64,000 nt of DNA from Xestospongia muta (taxonomy: Eukaryota; Porifera; Demospongiae; Haplosclerida; Petrosiidae), in assembly GCA_963693285.1 (NCBI GenBank), contig OY848918.1, positions 19,789,484-19,853,483 of the forward strand, in the 5' to 3' direction. The first letter of the stretch is position 1; every line of letters begins with the position of its first letter. Below the pieces are notes generated by a model. The model was not told the DNA's origin, did no database searches, and saw only the letters and a list, made by a program, of their open reading frames with translations. A program made the position numbers and the translations under genes. Shown here piece after piece: positions 12,301 through 22,595 of the stretch.

Positions 12301-14742
12301 GTGACTTTTATGAAAAAAACTTCACAGCTCCCTTGTTTCCAAACAACAAGATGTCATTTTTTCTCTCCTTTAACAGTCATTTAGCAAACTACATGTATAT
12401 GCTATATTATCACAAATTATTTGATTTACTTGAGTTACATTATTATAAATAATATCATCATCATGTGTCAAATTAAAACCTGGTTGAAGAGTACATTTTT
12501 CAAGTTTATATATGTAAAACTTTCTTAGGCTATTTCTGTTGATTTGACATTTTGAATATACATTTCAATTACTATAGAGAAAGAAGAAATTTTTCAATGG
12601 AACGTAGACTGTCTCAACGAACAACAAGTCTTTGAGAAGGCAGAATATGGAGTCAAACTTGTCATTCCACCATTTTCAGTGCAAGATAATCAGATAATAT
12701 ATACCAAAGTTCAAATTGTTGACTCTAAGACCTCTGACTATGAACTTCCTCAAGATGTTCAACTTGTTAGCAGTCTCTATGATGTCCAATGTTCAGGAAT
12801 TTTCAGTAAACCAGTTGAGCTTCATCTTCAACATAATGTTGACGTCATGTCCCAAAAACACTGTGAAAGGCTAGTTTTTATTATAAGCGACGGGCCTCCA
12901 CCATATCGTTTCAAAATTTCAACTGATGAGCAACATTTTGGCATCAATGACAACTCTGGTACTATTAAGGTTTCTCATTTCACCGTATTTGGCATTGGTT
13001 GGCTTCTCAGACTAGCATCTAAGTTCCTTCCACCAATTTGCAGTTATACGATGACACTATTTTACAAGGAGTTCTCAAAATCTTCTTGGCAAATAAAAAT
13101 TGTTATCACTAAAAACTTGGGACAATATCAGATGGTAAGCTCTTTAGCATACAATCAGGTTAACCTAATCCTACTAATGCCAACTATATCACATTGTATA
13201 TATAGTATAATTTTGCAAGACAGATCATTTCCATTTCTCTCTAAATTCATAGAGGGTAAAGAATGATGACAGTTTTCAAGGATGGATGAAGAGAGACCCT
13301 ATTTTGTTCTATTTTAATCGTAATGTTAATTCTGTTTCACTGCTGGAAAGAACAAGTGAATGTTATGAGTTAAAGTCAATCTGTAATTCAAACAGGGTAA
13401 ACAGCATTTGTTTACTTTAATATTTGTATTTCACCTTTTGTTAATTTGTATCTTAGGTACGCAAGTATGATGTAGATCGAAGTCGGCCAGACACAGCTCT
13501 ATTGCACCTTCATTATGAACTCAAGCTAAGAGAAGAGTTTGAAATGACAGATCTAGTTTTAACATTTGAGGGAATGAGAGATGGAGGAAGAATAATAATA
13601 CCTTATTATGAATTAGTCAATGAAACAGGTGAAACTATTAACTTTAAGCAGTAAAAAACAAGTATAAACTGATTATAAATTGATCTGTACCCTTTAAAAT
13701 GAATTTTTCCTGTCCACTTGCTTTATATATATTGTATCTATATAGTGATACCTCCACCTATATCTTCCTTCACTCCTGATATTGGATTTGAAGTCACAAA
13801 CATGTCAATTTTAGGTATATGCTGTTCTAACTTGCATCCTATACTTAACATTTTTAATAGTACTATACCATGCTTAGAAAAACTTGAATCAAAATAAGTT
13901 TATTACATTTCATACATGTTAGGCAAGAAACTCAGTAAAAATCAAATATTCTGTCAAATGAGACACATAATTATTGATTACTTTAATAGTATACATGCTC
14001 AGTTTTTCCTATATAAGGAGCAAATCAATAGATATTGTAAATGATTATAACTCAGGTCTGATTTGTTTAGAATGCTTAATTAGACAAAGTTTTTTTAATC
14101 TTCACTTGAACAATGTAATAATGATGTCAATTATACTTATATTAGTGATATTGTATATTTATTTTAATCCATAGACTATATCTTTCATTTCATGTCATTA
14201 GTCAATGAAGCTGTATGCTTGCTAAGAACATATTCAATTATTTTTTAAAGGTTCAGCATTTAAATGACCTGATTGTTTTATATCATTGTTATTGTATTTG
14301 TCTGTTACCAACTACAATGATATAACAAACAATAACATCCTAACAAGTCATGTCATGCTATATGTCTATATTATTCTAACATATACTTCTACTTCTAGAT
14401 ATATCTGATATACTGAAGAAAGAACCAAGTATCACTGATCTTCTTGGCTTGTTAACAGATATCAAGTATGAGTGGAAGAAAATTGGTTGGGCTTTGGAGG
14501 TGGGACGTGGTGTCCTAGGAAGTTGTACTCACAGCTATGAAGATGATGCCAACAAGCTCTCCACAGTGTTAGAAAGTTGGGTCGACACTATGGTTACTGA
14601 TGTGACCTGGGAAACTGTTATTGCTGCAGTAGAAGGCCCTATTGTAAACAATAAATCCACTGCAGTGAAGATTCGTGATTTTCTAGCAAATCCTGATGTC
14701 CATGCCAAATATCTTCGTAAAAAAGATTTTTCTCGACTTTAA
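312..14742 (+). CDS. Ankyrin / Roc-COR-like GTPase / Death / ZU5 / UPA / Death protein (15 exons)
   Basis: Proposed exons: 312-329, 515-616, 2843-2941, 5285-5383, 6793-6891, 7799-7982, 8610-10694, 11117-11395, 11492-11560, 11652-11747, 12578-13134, 13253-13396, 13457-13628, 13746-13814, 14399-14742. All junctions are GT-AG and phases match, giving 4,416 nt and 1,471 residues. Domains: ankyrin repeats about 7-200; P-loop GAPGTGKSS at 226-234; switch DSGGQ at 380-384; GTFFDK as a possible base-recognition motif; COR-like region to about 895; Death about 896-988; Ser/Gln-rich linker; ZU5 about 1044-1200; UPA-like to 1357; Death 1358-1471. No signal peptide or membrane segment is seen, so it is probably cytosolic. 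Ankyrin-Roc-COR-Death resembles DAPK1 without its kinase, and ZU5-UPA-Death resembles UNC5, PIDD1 and ankyrins. A role as a receptor-like Death-fold signalling protein is inferred. The exon model has no transcript support, and the locus could be two genes joined at the 11.5-12.6 kb linker. Confidence 0.72.
784..892. repeat. Foldback (MITE-like) inverted repeat
   Basis: The left arm (about 786-820, TAGTCTCATCCCCAGACCTA onward) is the near-perfect reverse complement of the right arm (about 857-890, ending GGTCTGGGGACAAGACTA), with a short spacer. The same foldback sits at the matching place in the second gene copy (55490-55594). Fragments with the TCCCCAGACC core also occur near 2115, 31641 and 56623. 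The structure fits a small non-autonomous foldback element; the family is not identified. Confidence 0.7.
1467..1730. mobile_element. 264 bp TA-flanked MITE (Tc1/mariner-like termini)
   Basis: The ends are inverted repeats: left CTGTATACCAGGATTTATTA, right (reverse complement) CCGTATACTGGGATTTATTG, and the similarity continues about 40 bases through GATAAAATTT. TA flanks both ends (1465-1466 and 1731-1732). The second gene copy has the empty site with a single TA at about 56508-56520 (AAACATATAATGC), so the unit inserted after the duplication or was lost from the other copy. It has no coding capacity. TA flanks suggest a Tc1/mariner-family origin; that assignment is inferred. Confidence 0.8.
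1810..2086. other. Copy-specific intron segment ending in a perfect hairpin
   Basis: About 260 bases here are absent from the second gene copy, where GCTAGAGAGACCACAATAGA joins directly. The segment ends in a perfect hairpin at 2058-2086: 12-base arms TGTGGTCTGCAA and TTGCAGACCACA around a 5-base loop. Whether this is an insertion here or a deletion in the other copy is not clear. No coding content was recognised. Confidence 0.45.
3120..5284. other. Intron 3 of the ankyrin-GTPase gene, no gene recognised
   Basis: This is AT-rich intron sequence between ankyrin exons 3 and 4. It is closely matched by 57690-59855 in the second gene copy. Open frames on the minus strand at 3400-3666 and 3746-4006 are not conserved as proteins and look like chance. 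A C-rich run near 3810 (58381 in the other copy) is the only compositional feature noticed. Confidence 0.5.
4787..7797 (+). repeat. Tandem duplication of 1,508 bp carrying one ankyrin exon
   Basis: Two head-to-tail units, about 4787-6294 and 6295-7797, each hold one 99 bp ankyrin exon (5285-5383 and 6793-6891) with its flanking intron. The exon starts are exactly 1,508 bp apart. The intron sequence is almost identical between units, so the duplication is young or homogenised. The second gene copy shows the same arrangement with the same 1,508 bp spacing (exon starts 59856 and 61364). Both exons are phase 0, so the duplication adds one ankyrin repeat in frame. Confidence 0.88.
7799..7982 (+). 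other. Exon 6: last ankyrin repeat and capping helix
   Basis: This exon of 61 codons plus one base encodes a final ankyrin repeat (SPLHDACRGGKVECVEILL, GADATIKN) followed by a charged helical tail (residues about 185-200). It ends in phase 1 with donor GTCAGT and joins the GTPase exon at 8610. Intron 6 (7983-8609) is AT-rich without recognisable content. Confidence 0.75.
8610..10694 (+). other. Exon 7: Roc-like GTPase plus COR-like region
   Basis: One 2,085 bp exon encodes residues 201-895. GAPGTGKSS (226-234) is a Walker A loop, DSGGQ (380-384) is the switch II DxGGQ of Ras/Roc-type GTPases, and GTFFDK is at the usual place for a G4-type motif. About 145 residues separate the P-loop from DSGGQ, and part is a Ser/Asp/Glu-rich, probably disordered stretch (EDSNSSSDDDGSQEE). 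After the GTPase, the region around FYLFPAVLPNVVF-like sequence and INPQPLFNK-like sequence has the character of the COR dimerisation domain. The Roc-COR assignment rests on motif order and needs a profile search. Confidence 0.65.
10841..10886. repeat. Perfect 22 bp inverted repeat (hairpin) in intron 7
   Basis: Arms of 22 bases (GAATGCAAACATGTCATTCA onward) are perfect reverse complements with only CA between them, 46 bases in all. The spacer is too small for a typical microRNA loop, so a cruciform-prone palindrome or foldback remnant is more likely than a pre-miRNA. Confidence 0.75.
11117..11395 (+). other. Exon 8: first Death domain
   Basis: The exon encodes about 93 residues with Death-domain spacing: LLRFLSSVNAKWQEIGDLLG, then a segment resembling the DP-type turn (GVDPNTIEGL), MLQSWLDNE and TTWGNIIDVI, and a last helix SLAIEILQFLG. 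It starts and ends in phase 1 and is therefore also a symmetrical module. Two short exons (11492-11560, 11652-11747), both phase 1, encode a Ser/Gln-rich linker after it. Confidence 0.75.
11893..12107 (+). pseudogene. Truncated Death-domain pseudo-exon
   Basis: Translation after a plausible acceptor at 11891-11892 gives LLADIEYDWYKISIALEV and HSWVDTIV, closely similar to the Death exons at 14399 and 21523. The domain stops short at a TGA (12105-12107), before the TWxxVxxAVEGP and final helix present in the relatives. No donor exists in the phase needed to join the ZU5 exon, whereas exon 10 joins ZU5 directly in phase. It therefore looks like a duplicated Death exon that lost its 3' half inside an intron. 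The remaining intron to 12577 is AT-rich with nothing recognised. Confidence 0.6.
12578..13134 (+). other. Exon 11: ZU5 domain
   Basis: The exon encodes about 186 residues. Visible ZU5 features are AEYGVKLVIPPFSV near the start, a VQLVSSLYDVQCSG segment, FSKPVELHLQH, and GTIKVSHFTVFGI near the end; the last is typical of ZU5 termini in UNC5, PIDD1 and ankyrin proteins. It joins exon 10 in phase 1 and exon 12 in phase 0. ZU5 commonly packs against UPA and Death domains to hold them inactive; whether that applies here is inferred. Confidence 0.72.
13253..13814 (+). other. Exons 12-14: UPA-like region and linker
   Basis: Exons 13253-13396, 13457-13628 and 13746-13814 encode a beta-rich stretch (ALLHLHYELKLREEF, LVLTFEGMRDGGRIIIPYYE) between ZU5 and the terminal Death domain. 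This is where UPA domains sit in UNC5 and PIDD1. The sequence match to UPA is by position and character, not by a strict motif. Intron 14 (13815-14398) is AT-rich with no other content seen. Confidence 0.5.
14399..14742 (+). other. Exon 15: C-terminal Death domain and stop
   Basis: The exon encodes 113 residues and a TAA stop (14740-14742). Death-like features are LLGLLTDIKYEWKKIGWALE, VLESWVDTMV, TWETVIAAVEGP and the closing helix TAVKIRDFLANP. The same domain is repeated at 21523-21851 and, truncated, at 11893-12107, so this Death subtype has been copied locally. Confidence 0.75.
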
Positions 14743-15066
14743 TTACTTTTATAAGTTTTATATTGCCCTTTGTCACCTTTAATTTTTTGGCCCTTTATTT
14801 TTTTCACCTTTGATTTTTCTATGACTCTTTTTTTTAATGTAATGACGTTTGACTTCTATTATGACATGTGATGTCATACAATGTTTCTCTATAATTCTGT
14901 ATTTTTCATTTCCTTTTGATTTCTTTGTTTAGTATGACTTTGTACCTTTTTGTTGAACTATGTAATTTATGAGTTATCTTATTAGTCACTACATTGTCCT
15001 TGCATTCCATATTTTTTGATTATTCTTTAAATTTCATTATAGTTGACTTTCATTCTTTTTTGATTA

Positions 15067-15072
15067 AATAAA
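15067..15072 (+). promoter_or_regulatory. Possible polyadenylation signal (AATAAA)
   Basis: AATAAA occurs about 325 bases after the stop of the ankyrin-GTPase gene, following a T-rich 3' region. Position and sequence fit a polyadenylation signal, but in AT-rich DNA the hexamer is common. Confidence 0.3.
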
Positions 15073-15204
15073 CATTTTGAACACCAAACAAAGTATTAAT
15101 GTGGGAGTATAAGAGTCACATACCAGGCCTATTACAATCTTATTTTAGAATTAATAGAATCTTATAATTATATAACTGTTATTCTATGTTTATATCAAGC
15201 TTAT

Positions 15205-17774
15205 TGATTCAGTATAAGAAGCCTGTTATAAGAATTTATAAAGCAATAGAAAGAGTGGCAGAACGTGACGAAGGGAAGATTTGGTCTATTGAAGATGTTG
15301 TCAGATGCCATTATTGCTATTGAAAATAAGTCTGAAGACAACGATTATCAAATATCTGAAATTTCTAGTGACATGATCTTATCAGTAGACCCAATGTTGC
15401 ATTTAGATGAAAATATTTTACTAGAATCACCAGAACAGAATTTTGCTCTCGAAGAATCCGATTTATCTACTAATGAATCACCTGTTCCAGCTAAGAAGGT
15501 TTCTTCCCAAGATCATCAACCAGTACAGTCAAAGCTAGATATACTACACCATACCTCTAACAGTCCCAAAAATGACAAATCTACAATTGCAGAATCAACA
15601 CCTTTGTCACAACAGCCTGATACTGACCACTATTCTACTGAAATGGTAGAACTCCTTACTAAACGAAAAAATCTGAAGATCTCCATAAAGCTACGTGGAT
15701 AAACGTTCTTGATAGTGGTGGTCTGTCACAATTTGCAGATGTCTCACGAGCTTTTGTTTGTGGTAATACAATGAATATTATTTGCACAAAGTTAACTGAA
15801 GACCTTTCTGATAAGCCTCAGTTCTCTTACTCACTGAATGGTAAATTACTTAGTCAACCTAGTGAGTTGCAAATGACCAATCTACAGCTTATAGAACATT
15901 TTGTACGCTCAATAGTTGCTTCTAAAAATGCTGTTGTAGTGAAAGGAAACAAATGCTTGCCACTTTTTAAGATTGTTGGCACTTATGACAAGATGAAAGG
16001 TTCAAAGAAAAAGAAATTACAATTATTGCATAAAAAGAATGAGCAGCTTCTCTCAACCCTTCATGAATTTCGAGATCACTTTATTTTTATAAGGATAATC
16101 TCACAGAGCTTATATTTCCAGTTGACAACCTTTGTTGGTGGAATCGCAAAAAGATATCTTTGTTTTTCCATCAGCGTATTATGTCCTATCAGAGGCATAT
16201 TTGTATAACTGTGCCAATACCAGTACGTTATTACATGTTTGAAATGCGTTTAACAGAGGAAGCATCACAAGAGGAACATGGCATGATTTCATTAGACTCC
16301 TGTTGTAGTATTGGAGTTAATCTAGCAATGGATCGTAGTGATGTACTGAAATCCATCACATACCTTCATTCCATGGCCTTGTTCCTCTTTTTTCCAAAAG
16401 TGCTTCCTAATGTAATTTTTACTAATCCTCAATATCTTCTTGATATGCTTTCAGCTCTTATACGATTTTCTTTTGTTGAATCACTAGAAGATATTTTACC
16501 AGCAAATAAGTGTTTAGAAGGAAATGCTCAGCAACTTTTTCATGAAGATGGGATATTTGATAGTTCTTTACTTAATAAGTTTTGCCTTCCTTTTGTTGCT
16601 CCCTTATTCTCAGAAGAGAGCTTTCTTAAATTGCTTCCATATCTTCGTATCATTGCTCCTCTTTCTTCAAGTGAAACTCAAAAGCGATATTTTATGCCAG
16701 TTGTATTACCACCATGTCAAGTCAATGAAGATGATACAAGTGTATTTACAAAGTCATGTGATCCAATGATAATTATTTTTGAGACTAAAGTAATTCCTCA
16801 GGTATGAAAATACATTATTATAGATTAGTTAATTGGTAGTGACTTAACTAACTTGTCACCCTTACTACTATATTTCTGTTCGTTTTGTTTAGGGTGTATT
16901 TCCTGCTGTAGTAGTTGCTCTTGTTACTCGAGAAGAGAAGCCTCAATTTTTTATTAATTGTGAAACACGTTTATCTGCATATTCTACACAGCTCCGTTAT
17001 GTTATTTTATTTGATACCTCTGTAGATCTGTTTGGCTCAGTTCTTCTAGTTGACAGATTCTATTGGATTGAGGTGTATTATACTGGCCTTACTAAAAATT
17101 GCTTTCAACTTCGACAAGTCATCTGTGACGCCATATCAACCTGTGCTGATATATTGGCATATGAAGAAGGAGCTTTAAAAGCTGAAGTAACAGTGTCCTG
17201 TCAACAAGAACATCACAAAACAGGATACAAGTTACATCCTGTCTTAATATCATATGAAGATGATCCTCCATCCATTAGATGCAGTATTGAGAAGAACTTG
17301 CCAACATTACAATTAACTAATGAAAGACAAAAGTGTTGGCTCATTGGTAAGTTTAGAAAAAATATTATTATGAGTACAAATCAATGACTAACATTATTTG
17401 ATGTAGATTCTACCCCATTACCAGCCACAGTACCTTTGAGCACCAATATACCAGATGGACCTTTAGGTATGTAATAAACTCAGATTATACTTTTACATAT
17501 TATTTACTTATTAGATGAGACACATCTCTATGCTGTCTTACAGGCTGTTGATGATGTAGCTGATTGGTACACACTAGGTATATACTTAGGCTTTAGAGAT
17601 TCTGCTTTGAAGACAATTAAAGAAGACACGTTCTATCAAACAGAACCAGGTCGAAGAAAAATGATTACCAAGTGGTTAAATGAGGGCAGAGCTACTAAAG
17701 AAGCTTTGATTAAGGCAATTAGAGATATGAAATTACATCGTATTGCTGACAAAATTGCTGAGCTATCTTCATAA
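15205..17774 (+). pseudogene. Decayed Roc/COR-like GTPase plus Death-like domain gene
   Basis: This is a relative of exon 7 of the upstream gene with downstream exons. The switch motif is seen as WINVLDSGGLSQF (15690-15735) with Q changed to L, followed by FSYSLNGK, NLQLIEHFVRS and GTYDK. COR-like sequence then matches (LFLFFPKVLPNVIF). Later exons: 16894-17345, about 17407-17465, and about 17514-17774, ending with a Death-like domain (DWYTLGIYLGFRDSALKTI) and TAA. There are no ankyrin exons and no P-loop upstream. The frame breaks near 15290, in an A6 run near 15665 and in a T5 run near 16085. The last two are restored by one extra base in the run, so sequencing error cannot be excluded, but the missing P-loop supports a pseudogene. 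Confidence 0.65.
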
Positions 17775-18151
17775 TTAATTTTTAATTTGTTATGTATGTA
17801 GTATGATCCAGTATTTACTTTTGTATGCATTTACAAGTTTGAAATCTTGATTTCAGGTATGATTAAAAATTAAATTATGTATATATTAGTGTTGTTAATA
17901 TTGTTAGGCAAGCTACTGTTATTGTACTAGAACATTACATTGTCTACTGTCAATTTTAGTTTTGATTCTTTAAAGATGTTTTCTTTTAAAATTTTTACAA
18001 ATGACAATGTATTAACTTCACTTTATTCAAAGCAATCATATATATTTGTAAATCTGGAAATGATTTACAGAACCATTAATTTGTCATATAAACTCGTTAC
18101 TAATTAAATTAACATTCCAACAATTCTTTAACTACATAATGTGAAATTGGT

Positions 18152-18441
18152 TTATTACAATAAGTCATCATTATCTTCATTTTCAGACACATCATCTTAT
18201 ATTTCACCTTGATCAGTTAATGTTCCATGCTCTGTACTTACATCATTATGATCAACACTCCTTATCATCCACTCCTTGTATCTCGTAGGAATAGGTTTAG
18301 TACGAGGATTTCTAAGGTTATACAATCTGATCAATAAGCTGGTGGGTGTCGTATATACACTTCTCCAACCTTTTCCTCTTCTGACATCAGTTCTGGAGTA
18401 ATATCATTCCAAAGCTCATCTTCTCTCCTTTCTTTCACCAT
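18152..18441 (-). pseudogene. Degraded acidic reading frame, family unknown
   Basis: The minus strand reads VKERREDELWNDITPELMSE, EEKVGEVYIRHPPAY, then a frame break and NPRTKPIPTRYKEWMIRS, ending in an acidic tail (SENEDNDDLL). The sentence-like protein character over two frames suggests a broken gene, probably from a multicopy element, but no family was recognised. The surrounding 17775-19700 has nothing else that could be supported. Confidence 0.3.
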
Positions 18442-19719
18442 TTGTCTCTACATTCATAGCTCAGTGTACGCAAGTGTTTATCACTGGTAGACAAATGATT
18501 ACTACATACTTACTGTTGGTTTTCTAGATCTCTTCTTTTTTTTCTTTAATAGGAGTTTTCATGTGCTTTCTCTTTTCAAAAAGAATTTTACAACATGTGC
18601 GACAGCCTCCTTCACAAAAAGAAAAATAATAAAATATTCATATTGTTAAACAAATTTCTAATGTGTCATCATTGAATTTGTCACTACCTATTGTATGTAT
18701 ATCTTCTCAATAACCATAGAATTGTGTTGACTGTTGATTCTGTGAAGATGTAAAAAATGTTGCAACTGATGAAATCATTACTTACACCTCTGAAAGATTG
18801 AGCTTAGAACTTGTCTGTAATAATCATTTTCATAATATGGGAATGTGGCCAAAGCTATTACAAAGTGGGTGTGGTGTCTCCACCCAGATAAAGCAGGAAA
18901 CATAGTCCTCTTAGATACCATAATATAATGTTAATCACTTATATCAGAGCTACAATATTGATATTAAGTTCTACTGTTCTGTTGTACATATAGGGTACAT
19001 AGAAGAGGATGTCTCTTCATACAGTGACTAATTCTAACAAAAAATGTAATGAAAATAAAATTTTTGAAGACAAGAACATCCTTCAAGAGATATTTTTATA
19101 AGACTAGAAGATAGATATTTAACATCTGTTGCTAGGCAACAAAAAGCTAAGGGTCACTTTAGACAGTGCACTTACATAATATCCTTTTTATTCATAGTTG
19201 TAAGAGTTTTAGTGACAGATTTAGCTGTTAAAGTCACAAACCAGCAAAATCCCTTTTAGTTTACATCACTTACATAATAGAAGGAAGTGGTCCATAAAAA
19301 GGTAGACTTCAACATTACAATGTATATGAATACCTAGGTTTATTAAATGTCTACTATACAGTTATCATAATCTATACCATTTGTGTGATTTGTGACATTT
19401 GAAGAATTGTTGATTAGACCAGAATTCTGCAGTTTGTAACAGCTGTTTTAATTGTAATATAGTATCTATGAATATAATTAAAAATGTAATTATGAATACA
19501 GGATGCTGTCACATAAATTATTACTTGTTTACTTTTGTCTGGAGTACTTACTTTAATTACATTCCAAAGCAGTAGTTTATGGTAAATTATTGAAGTGAAA
19601 ATTTTGCAGATGAGATAACTTCTTGATTCCAAAATGGTACATACTGTATATAGTTTTAGTATATATATTGTATTGTTGTATTTATTACTGACACTAGTAA
19701 GCAACAACTTTGTCTAGTT

Positions 19720-20350
19720 TAGAAAAAGAGCAGTCAAAATCAAAGGTACTCTTGTGGTATGTGTACATAATTAGCCTTTTTTCAATTTCCTTGTTGTGGA
19801 AACCTAGTCATTGGGATTTGTGTTACAACAATGAGGTACAACAGAAGGGCTTTGTGTTCTACCATACTGTTATGACTAACTTTCATTCTGTACGTTATTA
19901 CTATCTCCTCTCTGAGGCAGAATCTTTTTTTGACAGACTTAGATGTTATAAGAAAGCCTTATCTATGTTGTGTTGTTGTTTCACAAGCAAACCCTTTTTT
20001 CTTTTCAACAGGTCTTAATGATCAACTGAAGTACAAGATTATCAAAGCAGACATGATGGAAATGGTAATGTATTTTTTCTATCAATTTCAAGGCAACTGC
20101 AGCACCAAGACCATTGTCACCTTTTTTCCATATGTAAGGAACAATCTCACACACATATATATCCTGTTGTAACATGTACCCTCATCTAGATTATAAATTC
20201 AAAACAAAGTGGCTTTTTGGTATATTCTGTTTCATTGACAAACGTCCTTTGAATGGAACCATAGCTTCATCAATGCTCTTTACCAGGTATGAATAATTCA
20301 CTAATTTGTTATTCATGTATGTAAGAATTGGTTTTACTTTTTATAGTTTA
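19720..20350 (-). pseudogene. piggyBac-type (PGBD) transposase relic, minus strand
   Basis: Reading the minus strand from 20340 gives KVKPILTYMNNKLV, then SIDEAMVPFKGRLSMKQ and PKKP. This matches the plus-strand element at 23.9-24.1 kb segment by segment and includes the first catalytic Asp context (IDEAM). Farther along it gives GAAVALKLIEKIHYHFHHV and CFDNL, which correspond to the second catalytic region. Stops (for example after FEFII and after IIKTC) show it is dead. Ends and terminal repeats were not found. Confidence 0.7.
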
Positions 20351-21522
20351 TTAAAATGGAGAAACCAAGATCATAAACCATGTAAGCTCTTATTTTTTTT
20401 CATCTAGTTTTACACTATCCCATGATTAATATTATCTTAAACAGACACTAACATAGAGGTTTCTCTGTTCAGCTAGACATTGGAGTATGTCACATGTGAA
20501 GAAAAGGTACAATAGCTCAAGCAATGAGTACCAAGTTATGTTATTAGCTGTGTCATGATGTTTGTCATATGGTATGAACTCTTGTATACTAATGTCCTTG
20601 AGCTGTGTTTGGGAATGTCGGAGAAACAACAAAACTACCTTTATCAGGTAAATTTGTTTGTAGTCCTTTTTAAATTGCAACAATTGAAGTCTCTAATTTT
20701 TTCTACGCAGCTTCTCAAAATAATGACATTTTCAACCTTATTGCTATTAATAACTGATGACTTAATTCCCTAAGTTAATTTCAAATGGAAATGCTTTACC
20801 AGCAAATATCAAATTTAGTTCTCAAATTATTATGACATCAGCTTTTTCAGGTAAATTGAGAGTGTTAATTGTACTACATCATGTACTATTTAGATAATGT
20901 TATCATGATGTCAGTATAACTTCTTAGATACACTGTGTGGTCCACTTTTCGAGATAATTGCTTCAGTAAGTAAAACTCTGAGATATACAATTGTCAATTA
21001 TTCACTTTTTAGGATTGGTTTTCTTTGTAATTCTGTGTAATGCATATGGTAGCTAAAAACTTCATTCCAAGCAAATTACTACAAGTAGCAACTTTAATGC
21101 TACATTAAGGACAACACTGTTATTAAAGTGTATGTGATACTAGTGTATTGTAGTTATGAAGGTACATATAAACGTGTTTAACTTGTAACTGTACAGACTA
21201 ATATCACTTGTTTATTTCAGAATAAATTGGATTAAGATTTATGGACAGGAATATCATCATCTGAATTTGTATTATGTACCTGACAAGATGACAATCTTCT
21301 GTTTTTTTTGCTAAAATACAAAAATAGTATGTAGATTCATAGGTCATCACTGCTGTGATCACTGTATTAGCTAACAATAATAATAAGTCATAAACCTTTA
21401 TTTTTTGTAGATAATTAATATTTTAAGGAAATAATAGTAATTACTTGAGAAAGCCAATATTATCTGCGAAGCTTTTTCTGTAAAAGTTATATTTGTTATT
21501 AAATCTTTTATTTCTAATACAG
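20351..21522. other. No gene recognised
   Basis: AT-rich DNA between the piggyBac relic and the isolated Death exon. Short open frames on both strands (for example 20432-20683 minus and 20555-20773 plus) overlap one another and show no recognisable domain. Confidence 0.4.
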
Positions 21523-21851
21523 TTGATCTCACTTGTGTACTAGAGAAGAAACCAAACCTTGCAGAGCTTGTGGGTATTCTAACAGATATTGAATACGAGT
21601 GGTACAAGATAGGCACTGCTTTAGAAGTAGAAGATTGTGTTCTAGGTGGTTTAATTCAAAACAATGATGATAACACGACAAAACTTATAAAAGTGTTACG
21701 AAGTTGGATGGATACATCTCCATCAAGCAGTACCTGGGATGTTGTTCTAGCTGCAGTAGAAGGCCCAATTGTGAAACGATCTTCAACTGCTTTAAAGATT
21801 CGAAAGTTTTTAGCCAAACCAGAGGTCCACTCAAAATATAATGTGAAATGA
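21523..21851 (+). CDS. Isolated Death-domain exon
   Basis: An intact acceptor (AG at 21521-21522) is followed by 108 codons and TGA. It encodes a Death domain very like exon 15 of the upstream gene: LVGILTDIEYEWYKIGTALE, VLRSWMDTS, TWDVVLAAVEGP, and TALKIRKFLAKP. The required entry phase (phase 1) is the same as in exon 15. No other exon of such a gene was found between 17.8 and 21.5 kb. It may be a stranded duplicate, or an alternative last exon for one of the genes upstream; splice data would decide. Confidence 0.55.
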
Positions 21852-21859
21852 GATTTACA

Positions 21860-22595
21860 CATGGACAATTTTACCTTTAGCAGAAAACTTTTATTTTTTT
21901 TTTGATAACACATTTTGCTTTAAAATATTAGAGCTAGAATTTTCTTAATAGTTTGAAGTTACTATACTACTTCTGGCAATGTTATTTTTGGTATGATTAT
22001 CTTGTGTATTTTTGGAAAATTATTTAACGTTAAATCTGTTGCTTTTTCTATTTCTATAACATTGTTATACAATATGAATATACTTGTGTAACTATTTGCT
22101 AAATCTCTTGTACTGCAACAGTATTTACTATAACTGCTTTTGTTTCTTTTCCCTTTTTCTTTAAAAAAGTTATTTTAAACCATGTTTTCCTGTCACTATT
22201 AGATAGATGCATATAGAGATTTACATTAATGATTGATGACTATCCTTCATACAACATTCACTAGAAAATTATTATATTTCTGCAGTTTGAAACAACTGGA
22301 AATGTTTTGAAAATGTCATGTATTCTGTTATGTTTCTGGTGCTTCCCAACTAAGGAAACATATGTGAAGAGCAAATTTCCCGCTATATAGAACACTTGAG
22401 AACACCAAATTTTTTTGTATTTTCTAAAGAAACTTTAATGTTTCCATTGAACTTAATGATTATTGACAAATACAACAATTACAAAAATCAAGTAATCACA
22501 AAAAATAAAATACATTTCCTTTATGATGTCCTCAAAAAAGGTAGTGTTATGTAAATTAAAGATATTCATTGTTACATAAACAAGTTAATTTTTCT
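21860..22595. other. No gene recognised
   Basis: AT-rich sequence between the isolated Death exon and the piggyBac element, with no reading frame or repeat that could be supported. Confidence 0.4.
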
